This document shows, one piece after another, positions 8,561 through 16,154 of a DNA stretch of 64,000 nucleotides. The translations under genes and the position numbers were made by a program. Source of the stretch: DATAQC01 sp039649175 (GTDB lineage Bacteria > Actinomycetota > Acidimicrobiia > Acidimicrobiales > AC-14); contig JBBWZS010000020.1 of the NCBI GenBank assembly GCA_039649175.1, positions 13,384 through 77,383 on the forward strand. The letters are read 5' to 3'. Position 1 is the first letter of the stretch. Each line of letters starts with the position of its first letter. A model generated the notes under the pieces. That model searched no databases, was not told the DNA's origin, and saw only the letters and a list, made by a program, of their open reading frames with translations.

Positions 8561-9139
8561 TCAGGCGCCCTTGGAGGTGCCGGCCCGGCGGGCGGCGGGC
8601 TTGGCGGGGGCCACCTTCGCAGCACGCGCCTTGCCGGCGGCGGCGGCCGTCCTGGGCGCCCCGGACTTCGGTGAGGTCGTGGCGCGGGAAGTCGCGGCGC
8701 GGGTGGCTGTGGCGCGGGTAGCGGTGGGACGGGCACTCGTGGCGCGGGTGCGGGCGGCGGGGGCGCTTGCCGCCCGGGCCGGCGCCTTTGCCCTGGCGAC
8801 GGGCTTGGAAGTGGCGCGAGGACGCGCTGGGGCCCGTCTGGCCTCGGGCTCGTGGGCCTGAGGCTCGACGGCCTCGGGCTCGAGGGCCTGAGGCTCGACG
8901 GCCTCGGGCTCGACGACCGCCTCGGAGTCAACCGCGGGGGGCGGTGGGGTGATGGTGTCGCTCGCCCGGACGGGTTCCCGGGCCGGCGCCTGGGACTGCG
9001 CACCGGAGAGAGCGTCGGCGAGGGTCCAGCCGGCGGGCGGCGGGTTCGACCCGGAGCGCACCAGCGACTCGATCTGCTGAGTGGCGTCGCGCTCGATGTC
9101 TTCGCGCGACGTCTTTCGTCCGAACAGTGATCGCAGCAT
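8561..9139 (-). CDS. Ala/Pro-rich protein with a histone H1-like basic tail
   Basis: A 192-residue protein of unknown function. The N-terminus (MLRSLFGRKTSREDIERDA) looks folded and charged, followed by a short segment ending AGWTLADAL. A Pro/Glu/Ala repeat (EAVEP, QALEP, EAVEP, QAHEP) follows, then about 95 residues almost entirely of Ala, Arg, Thr, Lys and Pro, resembling H1/HupB-type DNA-binding tails. Nucleoid or nucleic acid binding is a guess from composition. The ATG at 9139 follows a GAGAGG ribosome site; upstream in-frame codons have no such site. The acidic repeat is encoded by tandem 30 bp units. Confidence 0.65.
   Translation of the reverse strand: MLRSLFGRKTSREDIERDATQQIESLVRSGSNPPPAGWTLADALSGAQSQAPAREPVRASDTITPPPPAVDSEAVVEPEAVEPQALEPEAVEPQAHEPEARRAPARPRATSKPVARAKAPARAASAPAARTRATSARPTATRATATRAATSRATTSPKSGAPRTAAAAGKARAAKVAPAKPAARRAGTSKGA
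8856..8915. repeat. 30 bp tandem repeat within a coding region
   Basis: Two nearly identical 30 bp units (8856-8885 and 8886-8915) read GCCTGAGGCTCGACGGCCTC followed by GGGCTCGA and two variable bases. They encode the EAVEP/QALEP-type acidic repeat of the Ala-rich protein. A partial unit lies just before. Copy number could vary between strains. Confidence 0.8.
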
Positions 9140-9346
9140 GGTGAGAAAACCTCTCTTGGGATGGACAACACGACAACACGGCGCCGGCACTTCGGGGCGG
9201 ATCGAAGAAGGGACAGGTCACCGCACGGCAGGAGAATCCCTGCCTCCCGTCCGACAGACCGCTCCGCGCCCTCACCTCCAGTATCGCGTAGTTCCGGCGA
9301 CTACGAGCGTGATTTGTCGGCCCCAACCCCGATCATCGCGAGCGGG

Positions 9347-11029
9347 TCAACCCTTGGGTGGCGGTGACCGCAGCTCGGCATCGGTCGGGGGTGCCAGGTT
9401 GCCGTAGGGCGGCACCACCACCGGTGCCTCCTTCCACTGGTAGGGGACGAGATCGGGGCCCACCCGGTGGCCGCCAGGACCACTGTCGACATCGCCGTCG
9501 TGGCGGAAGTGGGCGCCGTACCAGACGACGAGGTCCTGGCGCTCGACGGACTCGCCCGACACCATGCGGTCGAGGTTGGCCCGTGACAGCGCCGGGTCGG
9601 TCGTGAAACCCTGGCCGTCGTCGACCTCGTTGGGGTCGTAGCGCAGGATCCAGACGTCGCCCGCGCCGTACGTGTCGGCGGTGCCGTCACCGGGCCCGGG
9701 GCGGATGGCGTAGCCCTGCGACGCCCTGGTGTTGCGCACCCGCCAGTACCGGCCGTGTTCGGCGCTGCGGTCCCGGCGGACCTCCAGGCGGATCGTGTGC
9801 CAGTTGGCCGTCTCCACCACGGGTGGGTCGTTGTACTCCTGGATCACGTTGCTCTGGGCCTCGAGGATGTCGAAGTCGAGGCGCCAGTAGACGTTGTGAT
9901 GGTGGGCCTGGCAGGTGCACGGGTTCTGGGCGGCGGCGAACCCGAAACGGGGGCGGATGGTGCCGTCGGCGGCCAGCCGCCACTCGCTGACATAGCGGTA
10001 CCAACCGGCCTGGAGCTGGCTGACGATCACCAGCTCGTCGCCGTCGAGCCACAGCGCCACGCCCCGGAAGTTCCCTCCGTCGGCCTGGCTCTCGAGAATG
10101 GTCTGCGGCGCGGTGGCACACAGCCGGAAGCCGGCGACAGCCTCGTCGCCTTCGGCGATGAAACAACTCTCCTCGTGCTGCCAGTCGCGATAGGTGGGGC
10201 CGCAACCGGTCGCGGCCCCGCCGTCGCCGTAGGCGACGTTGAGGATGGGGGCGTGGGCGCGGGACAGGACCCGCTGGCCCTTGTAGTCGACGGTGCGCAG
10301 CTCGACTCCCGAGCCGTTGGTGCCCGACGACGCCGAGGGGCGCACCACGACCAGGTCCCAGAGCACGGTGGCACCCCGGCGCACGCGCACACGGGCCTGG
10401 CCCACCCCGGCGGTCAGGGCACAGGTCGGGCCTGGGGGCGCCCCACACTCGGCCGCCGAGGGCGCCACGATCCCCGCCGGCTCCCGGATGATCTCGGCGT
10501 CGAAGGTGCGCACGCCCACGATGCGGTGGCGCCCGCCGCCGCCGTCGCCGTCGGGGGTGCGCAGGCCCACGGCGATGACCCGGTCGACGGAGCCGTCGGC
10601 GTTGTGGATGTTGACCAGGGGTGGCATTGGTCGGTAGGCGTAGGCACCCTCGGGCTCGAGCAGCGCCGCCATCTCCGGATCGTCGCCCAGGATCGAAACC
10701 GCCCAGGTGTGCTCGTCCTCGCTCGGCGGCCACTGGTGGGCGGTCGGGAAGATCTCCGAGCTACCGGGGTCGTCGAGCCAGCCCTGGACCCGGGCGGACC
10801 GACCAGTCGTGGTGTCGTGCACCAGGGTGCTGAAACGGGGGCCGTCCCCATCGTCCTTGTCGACCACATCGAAGCCCACCAGCCACAGGTCACCGGCCGG
10901 GAAGTGCTGTCGGAGCAGGGGATGCGAAAGGATGGCCTTGGTGGCGGCGGCGTGGGCGGTGGTGTAGGTCTGCTCGGCGACCACCTCGACTTCGAGGGGC
11001 TCTTTGTCCGCTGCGGCTTCCTCTGGCAT
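9347..11029 (-). CDS. Copper amine oxidase-like protein with altered cofactor motif
   Basis: A 560-residue protein related to copper amine oxidases, which oxidatively deaminate primary amines using Cu and a tyrosine-derived quinone (TPQ). Landmarks: GQRVLSRAHAPILNVAYGDG (entry to the catalytic domain), then a HxH copper pair at His376 and His378 (CQAHHHNVYWRLDFD), LVVWYGAHF, and a possible third ligand His521 in GGHRVGP. At the TPQ site the usual N-Y-D/E-Y reads W-Y-R-Y, with Tyr344 kept but its neighbours replaced. No signal peptide is seen. ATG 11029 follows GGGAGG. It is divergent from the grd operon. Activity as an oxidase is uncertain. Confidence 0.75.
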   Translation of the reverse strand: MPEEAAADKEPLEVEVVAEQTYTTAHAAATKAILSHPLLRQHFPAGDLWLVGFDVVDKDDGDGPRFSTLVHDTTTGRSARVQGWLDDPGSSEIFPTAHQWPPSEDEHTWAVSILGDDPEMAALLEPEGAYAYRPMPPLVNIHNADGSVDRVIAVGLRTPDGDGGGGRHRIVGVRTFDAEIIREPAGIVAPSAAECGAPPGPTCALTAGVGQARVRVRRGATVLWDLVVVRPSASSGTNGSGVELRTVDYKGQRVLSRAHAPILNVAYGDGGAATGCGPTYRDWQHEESCFIAEGDEAVAGFRLCATAPQTILESQADGGNFRGVALWLDGDELVIVSQLQAGWYRYVSEWRLAADGTIRPRFGFAAAQNPCTCQAHHHNVYWRLDFDILEAQSNVIQEYNDPPVVETANWHTIRLEVRRDRSAEHGRYWRVRNTRASQGYAIRPGPGDGTADTYGAGDVWILRYDPNEVDDGQGFTTDPALSRANLDRMVSGESVERQDLVVWYGAHFRHDGDVDSGPGGHRVGPDLVPYQWKEAPVVVPPYGNLAPPTDAELRSPPPKG

Positions 11030-11178
11030 CGGTGCTCGACCTCCCGGAGTGCCCAGTTCGGGCGTTTGGCCGCCTGGGCCCGAGCGGCCTCGGAGCGGCG
11101 GCTCGGTGACGACATGCCTTTCTACCTCCCGGGCGACGCTCGGCTGTCCCTGCCCGACCGCAGGTAGGTTTGTCGGCA

Positions 11179-12474
11179 ATGCCCGACATCCCCGAGAACG
11201 GTCTGACCCGGCTGGTGCACCAGGTCACCGAGGTGGCCACCGGGCCCGACACCACGTTCGCCGACGGTCGCCTCACCGTCTCGGCCAAGGCCGCCCGCGA
11301 GTGCCTGGCCGACCCCGCCCTGGCTCACGTCGAGGTGACGTGGGCCTCCCCGGGCCAGTCGGTGCGCATCGTGAAGGTCCTCGACGCCGTCGAACCGAGG
11401 ACCAAAGGGGCAGGTGGGGGTGGCATCTTCGCCGGCTTCGTCGGCCCCGACCGGGTCCAGGGCCGGGGATCCACGCACGTGCTGCGGGGGGCGGCGGTCG
11501 TGGTCGCCGGGTTCCTGCCCCGGGCCCAGGAAGCGGTGGTCGAGATGTCGGGCCCGGCGGCGGCCCTGTCACCCCTTGGCGCCACCCACAACCTGGTGGT
11601 CGAGTTCACCCCGGCCGAGGATGCTCCCTGGGAGGACGTCGACCGAGCCCTGCGCGGAGGCGCGTTGCGCCTGGCCGTGCATCTGGCCGATGCCGCCCTC
11701 GACACCCCGCCCGATGCCGAGGAGTGGCTGCCCGCCCCCACTCCTCCCACCGGCGGCGGCGGCCGGTACCGGGTGGGTGCCATCACCAACCTCCAGACCC
11801 AGGGCACCTTCAAGGACGTCTTCGTCTACGGCCGCAGCTTCTCGGGGGGCCTGCCCACCCTGATCGACCCCGGCGACCTCGACGACGGGGCCGTGGTGAG
11901 CGGCCAGTTCGGGCACCCGTCGCTCAAGAACCCCACCTTCATGCATCAGAACCACCCCGTCGTCGCCGCCCTGCGGGCCCGCCACGGCGTCGACGTCGAC
12001 TTCGCCGGCGTGGTGATCTCCCCCGAGCCGGTGGTCGCCAGCCAGAAGGAGTTGGTCTCGGCCCATGCCGCCCGCCTGTGCGCGGCGGCGGGCTGGGACG
12101 CGGCCATCGTCACCAAGGAAGGCGGCGGTAACGCCGACGGCGACGTGGCCCTCAAGATGGACGCCTTGGAAGACGCCGGGGTGATGGCCGTGGGCCTGTT
12201 CGCGGAGATGGCGGGGCCCGACGGCACCGGACCACCCATCGTCGTGCCCCCGGAGCGGGCGACGGCCATGGTGAGCACCGGCAACTACGACGAGCGCCTG
12301 GTGCTGCCTGCCGTCGAGCGGGCCCTCGGAGGCGACGCGGTGGCCCTGGTCGACCGTCCTGCCACCGACGAGCTGCAGCTGCCGATCGCCGTGGTCTACT
12401 GCGCCCTGAGCCCCCTGGGCTGGGGCCACCTCACCTGCGCGCCCGAGGTCGGGACAGAGGTGTTGTCGGCATGA
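11179..12474 (+). CDS. grdE: Glycine/sarcosine/betaine reductase component B, GrdE-type alpha/beta proprotein
   Basis: A 431-residue homologue of the substrate-binding subunit of reductase protein B. Family blocks include YRVGAITNLQTQGTFKDVFV, then DGAVVSGQF, LKNPTFMHQNHPVV, and KEGGGNADGDVALKMDALED near the C-terminus. In characterised GrdE, as I recall, the proprotein is cut at an Asn-Cys pair in a SGNC motif (Cys242), leaving a pyruvoyl group that binds the amine. Here the equivalent residues are Gln243-Phe244, so that chemistry appears lost. ATG 11179 follows AGGTAGG; the frame extends only three codons further. It overlaps grdB by ATGA and starts the grd operon. Confidence 0.88.
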   Translation: MPDIPENGLTRLVHQVTEVATGPDTTFADGRLTVSAKAARECLADPALAHVEVTWASPGQSVRIVKVLDAVEPRTKGAGGGGIFAGFVGPDRVQGRGSTHVLRGAAVVVAGFLPRAQEAVVEMSGPAAALSPLGATHNLVVEFTPAEDAPWEDVDRALRGGALRLAVHLADAALDTPPDAEEWLPAPTPPTGGGGRYRVGAITNLQTQGTFKDVFVYGRSFSGGLPTLIDPGDLDDGAVVSGQFGHPSLKNPTFMHQNHPVVAALRARHGVDVDFAGVVISPEPVVASQKELVSAHAARLCAAAGWDAAIVTKEGGGNADGDVALKMDALEDAGVMAVGLFAEMAGPDGTGPPIVVPPERATAMVSTGNYDERLVLPAVERALGGDAVALVDRPATDELQLPIAVVYCALSPLGWGHLTCAPEVGTEVLSA

Positions 12475-13763
12475 GCCGGGTCGTGCACTACATCAACCAG
12501 TTCTTCGCCGGCGTGGGCGGCGAGGACTCGGCCGGCACCCCACCCACGACCCGCCCCGAAGCGGTCGGACCGGGCCGGCGCCTGGCCCAGCTCATCGGCC
12601 CCGACCACGAGGTCGTGGCCACCGTCTTCTGTGGCGACGACCACGCCTCCGGTGACCCGGCGGCCATCGCCGAGATCATCGACCTCGTCCGCGCCGCCGA
12701 GCCCGACCTGGTGGTGGCCGGGCCCGCCTTCACCAGCGGCCGCTACGGCCTGGCCTGCGCCCGGGTGGCGGCCGCCGCCACCGCCGCCGGGATCCCCGTC
12801 ATCGCCTCCATGCACCCCGACAACCCCGGCCTCGACGAGGCGGGCGGCGCTCCCGTCGTGGCCAGCGGCGAGGTGGCCCGCCAGATGGGGCCGTCACTCG
12901 ACAGGCTGGCTGCCGCCGTGCGCCGGATGCTGGCAGGCGAGACGCTCACCGCCGACGACGGTCGCATCGGCGCCGTGCCCCGCCGGTCACGGGTGGCCAC
13001 CAGCGATGCCGCCAGCCGGGCCGTCGACCTGGTGCTGGCCCGCCTGGGGGGCGACGCCGCCGCCACCGAGGTGCCCCTGCCCCGGTTCGACCACGTCACC
13101 CCGGCGGCGCCGGTCGCAGACCTGGCCACCGCCACGCTCGCCCTGGTCACCGAGTCGGCCCTGGTGCCCGACGACAATCCCGACCACCTCGAGTCGGCCC
13201 GGGCCACCAAGTGGTTGCGCTACCCCCTCGACGGCCGTGACTCGCTCACGCCCGGCGAGTGGCGCTCCGTGCACGGCGGCTTCTCGACGGTGTGGGCCAA
13301 CGAGGACCCCCACCGCCTCCTGCCCCTCGACGTGGCCCGCCGCCTCGAAGGCGAGGGCCTCATCGGCAGCCTGTACCCGGCCTACCTCGTGACCGCCGGC
13401 AACGGCACGTCGGTGGGCAACGCCCGGCGCTTCGGTATCGAGTGGGCCGCCGACCTGCGCCACTCCGAGGTCCGGGCCGCCATCCTCACCGCTACCTGAG
13501 GCACCGGCACGCGTTGCGGGGCAACGCTGGCAAAAGAGCTCGAACGGGCAGGCATCCCCACCGCCTTGCTGTGCAACCTGGTGTCGATCGCCCAGCGGGT
13601 GGGTGCACCGCGCATCGTGCCCACCAGGGGCATCCCCTACCCCACCGGCGACCCGTCCCTCACCAAGGCCGACGAGAACGCCTGGCGGCTGCGCCTGGTC
13701 AAGACCGCCCTGGGGGCCCTGGCCACCCCGGTGAAGCAGCCCACCGTGTTCGAAGTGGCGTAA
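12471..13763 (+). CDS. grdB: Glycine/sarcosine/betaine reductase component B, selenoprotein GrdB
   Basis: A 430-residue selenoprotein read through TGA 13497-13499 (Sec343). In this family GrdB attacks the substrate's amino-bearing carbon and hands a carboxymethyl group to GrdA. The N-terminus is typical: VVHYINQFFAGVGGEDSAG. The Sec context is AAILTAT-U-GTGTRCGATLAKEL, and the sequence continues in frame through AQRVGAPRIVPTRGIPYPTG to the stop at 13763. Known GrdB proteins, from memory, have U-x-x-C-x-x-C; here the middle Cys is Gly (U-G-T-G-T-R-C), so one redox partner is missing. A perfect hairpin starts 11 nt after the TGA. It is coupled to grdE by ATGA. Confidence 0.92.
13497..13527 (+). 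promoter_or_regulatory. SECIS element of grdB
   Basis: After TGA 13497-13499 there is a perfect 7 bp hairpin: GCGTTGC (13511-13517), loop GGG (13518-13520), GCAACGC (13521-13527). The stem begins 11 nt and the loop 18 nt after the TGA, the same loop distance as in the formate dehydrogenase gene. The G-rich loop fits a bacterial SECIS. It lies inside the coding sequence. Confidence 0.78.
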
Positions 13764-13790
13764 CCAGCCCACTGTGGCCATCCTGGTCTC

Positions 13791-15284
13791 ATGACCGATC
13801 GTGCTGTGATCAGCGGGGCCTCCCAGGTGCTGGCCCACGTCCCCGGGCTGGCCCGTCACGGGTCCAAGCCCCGGCGGGAGCTGGCCAAAGACGAAGGCGT
13901 GCAGAAGGCGTTCCTGGCCGCCCTGCGCAGCACCGGCGAGGCGGTGGCCTACGCGCCCCACCAGGCGTGGCTGGGGGCCCTCCACCCCCGTGACCTCCCC
14001 GAACGGCCTTGGGCCCGCCGGCCCGGGCAGAGCCCGGGAGGCAGTGGCGGCGTCGGCCAGGGAGCGGCCGAGGCCTCGGCCGGCGGGCCCGACGGCACCA
14101 TGGTGGGCGAGGAGGAGTTCCTCGGGCTGCTGGCCGTGGTCGACGAGTTCGGCCTCATCACCCTCGACCCCGAGGCCGCCGACCGGTCCGCCGCCGCCCT
14201 GGCCGCCCACCCCCTGGCCAAGGCCCTCGACCTCGACCTCATCGACCGGGCGCGCGGCGACGCCGGGAAGGTGGCAGCCGAAGACGGCTCCCTGCCCCTG
14301 CACGTCGGTGCCGACCGCCTGGTCGGCGCCGTCCGGGGTGCCCAGGCCGACGACGAGTCGCTGTCGGCCCACGTCCTGCTCGAGAACCTGGCCTCCAAGG
14401 CCACCGCCACCCTGGCCCTGCTCCACCTGCTGGCCGCCGGTGACGTCGACCCGACGTCGATCGACTACGTGCTGTCCTGCGGCGAGGAGGCCATCGGCGA
14501 CCGCTACCAGCGGGGGGGCGGCAACCTGGCCAAGGCCGTCGCCCAGGCGGCCGGGCTCACCGAGGCGTCGGGCGCCGACATCAAGAACTTCTGCGCCGCC
14601 CCGGTGCCCGCCCTGGTGATGGCGTCGGCCCTGGTGGCGTCCGGGGTCTTCCGCCGGGTGGCAGTCGTGGCCGGGGGATCGCTGCCCAAGCTGGGCATGA
14701 AGTTCCAGGGTCACCTGTCCCACGACCTGCCCGTGCTCGAAGACGTCCTCGGCGGCACCGCCGCCGTCATCGAGGCCGACGACGGCCGCTCGCCCATCGT
14801 CCGGCTCGACGCCGTGGGCCGCCACCGGGTGGCCGCCGGCGGGTCGGCCCCCCAGATCATGGAGGCCCTCGCCGTCGAGCCGCTGGAACGGGTCGGCCTG
14901 GCCATGACCGACGTCGACGACTTCGCCACCGAGCTGCACAATCCCGAGATCACCGAGCCCCAGGGCTCGGGCGACGTGGCCGCCCGCAACTACCGCACCA
15001 TGGCCGCCCTGGCCGTGCGCCGGGGCGACCTCGAGCGCGACGACCTCGCCCGCTTCGTCACCGAGCGGGGCATGCCCGGGTTCGCCCCCACCCAGGGGCA
15101 CCTGGCATCGGCGCTGTGCTACCTGCCCCACGCCCTGCGTCGACTGACCGCCGGGGACGCAGGTAGGGTCTGCCTCGTCGCCAAGGGAAGCCTGTTTCTC
15201 GGACGGATGTGCCAGCTTTCCGACGGCATGAGCATGCTGCTGGAGCGCAACCCGGCCGCCGAATCGCAGGGGAGGGCGACATGA
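13791..15284 (+). CDS. grdC: Glycine reductase component C beta subunit (GrdC)
   Basis: A 497-residue homologue of GrdC, the ketoacyl-synthase-like subunit of protein C, which takes the selenoether from GrdA and forms an acetyl thioester. Family blocks: VAYAPHQAWLGALHP, LLAAGDVDPTSIDYVLSCGE, RGGGNLAKAVAQAAG, IKNFCAAPVPALVMASALV (the probable acyl-carrying Cys), VAVVAGGSLPKLGMKFQGHL and FAPTQGHLASALCYLPHA. A Gly/Ala/Pro-rich stretch around residues 75-100 looks like a linker inserted between conserved parts. The partner subunit GrdD, which releases acetyl phosphate, is not encoded next to it or elsewhere in this window. The stop overlaps the thioredoxin ATG. Confidence 0.88.
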   Translation: MTDRAVISGASQVLAHVPGLARHGSKPRRELAKDEGVQKAFLAALRSTGEAVAYAPHQAWLGALHPRDLPERPWARRPGQSPGGSGGVGQGAAEASAGGPDGTMVGEEEFLGLLAVVDEFGLITLDPEAADRSAAALAAHPLAKALDLDLIDRARGDAGKVAAEDGSLPLHVGADRLVGAVRGAQADDESLSAHVLLENLASKATATLALLHLLAAGDVDPTSIDYVLSCGEEAIGDRYQRGGGNLAKAVAQAAGLTEASGADIKNFCAAPVPALVMASALVASGVFRRVAVVAGGSLPKLGMKFQGHLSHDLPVLEDVLGGTAAVIEADDGRSPIVRLDAVGRHRVAAGGSAPQIMEALAVEPLERVGLAMTDVDDFATELHNPEITEPQGSGDVAARNYRTMAALAVRRGDLERDDLARFVTERGMPGFAPTQGHLASALCYLPHALRRLTAGDAGRVCLVAKGSLFLGRMCQLSDGMSMLLERNPAAESQGRAT

Positions 15285-15622
15285 CCACCGTCACCGAGGT
15301 CACCAAGGACACCTTCGAAGACCTCACCGCCGAGGGCACCGTCCTCATCGACGTCTGGGGCCCGGCGTGCGTGCCCTGTGTGGCCCTGACCCCCCACGTC
15401 GAGCGCCTGGCCGAGCAGCGACCCGACCTCCAGGTCCTCAAGTTGGAGGCGCCCAAGAACCGGCGGCTGTGCATCGACATGAAGGTCATGGGCATGCCGG
15501 CGTTCCTGCTGTTCCGGGACGGCGCCGAGGTGGCCCGGCTCTCCGACCCCGAGCTCACGCCCGAAGCTCTCACGTCCTGGCTCGACACCACGCTCGAGAC
15601 CCTGAACCCCGAAGGGGGGTAA
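15281..15622 (+). CDS. Thioredoxin of the glycine reductase operon
   Basis: A 113-residue thioredoxin-fold protein. The active site is C30-V-P-C33 in VWGPACVPCVALTPHVERLA rather than the usual WCGPC, and MGMPAFLLFRDGAEVARL holds the cis-Pro loop. In glycine reductase operons thioredoxin re-reduces the CxxU centre of GrdA; position between grdC and grdA supports that role. No thioredoxin reductase gene lies beside it. ATG 15281 overlaps the grdC stop; a longer in-frame reading upstream is antisense-free but duplicates the grdC end and is rejected. It ends six bases before grdA. Confidence 0.9.
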   Translation: MTTVTEVTKDTFEDLTAEGTVLIDVWGPACVPCVALTPHVERLAEQRPDLQVLKLEAPKNRRLCIDMKVMGMPAFLLFRDGAEVARLSDPELTPEALTSWLDTTLETLNPEGG

Positions 15623-15628
15623 CACACC

Positions 15629-16114
15629 ATGTTGAAAGACCGTCTGGTCATCGCCCTGGGTGAACGCGACGGCATCTCCGGCCCGTCCATCGAGGCCTGC
15701 GTCCGGGCTGCGGGAGGCAAAGTGGTCTTCGGGGCCACCGAGTGCTTCGTCTGAACCGCAGCCGGAGCCATGGACCTGCACAGCCAGGAGGCGATTCTCC
15801 GCCTGGTGGGTGAGCACGGCCCGCAGAACCTGATGGTGATCCTGGGCGCTCCCGATCCCGAGAGCGCAGAGATCGCCGCAGAGACTGTGGTGCTGGGCGA
15901 CCCGTCGTACGCAGGACCATTGGCCGGGGCCCAGTTGGGCCTCGACGTGTACCACGTCCTCGAAGACGCCATAAAGGCCGACGTGCCCGACGACGTCTGG
16001 GAGGAACAGATCGGCGTGATGGCCGATGTCCTCGACGGCCCTGGTGTGGCCACCGCGGTGGCCGCCATGCGCGCCCAGGCACCCGACTCACCGGAGGCAC
16101 CCGCCACCGCCTGA
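15629..16114 (+). CDS. grdA: Glycine/sarcosine/betaine reductase component A, selenoprotein GrdA
   Basis: A 161-residue selenoprotein read through TGA 15752-15754 (Sec42). GrdA is the small, mobile selenol carrier between protein B and protein C. The sequence starts LKDRLVIALGERDGISGPSI, and the redox centre is C-F-V-U followed by TAAGAMDLHSQEAIL, the expected CxxU motif. Length and Sec position match the family (about 158 residues, Sec near 44). The C-terminal half has GDPSYAGPLAGAQLGLDVYH. A clear SECIS hairpin was not resolved; only a weak stem (GCAG/CTGC, 15758-15779) is visible. It closes the operon and is followed by a terminator hairpin. Confidence 0.93.
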
Positions 16115-16126
16115 CCGCTGCGCCAC

Positions 16127-16154
16127 GCGGGGACCGCCGGTCAGCGGTCCCCGC
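16127..16154. terminator. Bidirectional terminator hairpin after grdA
   Basis: A perfect 11 bp stem, GCGGGGACCGC at 16127-16137 and its complement at 16144-16154, with a six-base loop. It lies between grdA (ends 16114) and the convergent LLM oxidoreductase, whose stop codon (16141-16143) falls in the loop. Confidence 0.75.

Noticed and set aside
13566..13763. Separate small gene after the grdB TGA
   Set aside because: It is the in-frame continuation of grdB after the selenocysteine codon, not an independent gene; likewise 15770-16114 for grdA and 2654-5182 for formate dehydrogenase.
12987..15131. 714-codon open frame on the minus strand
   Set aside because: It is antisense to grdB and grdC, whose conserved motifs are clear; the translation is Gly/His/Val-rich noise typical of shadow frames in GC-rich DNA.
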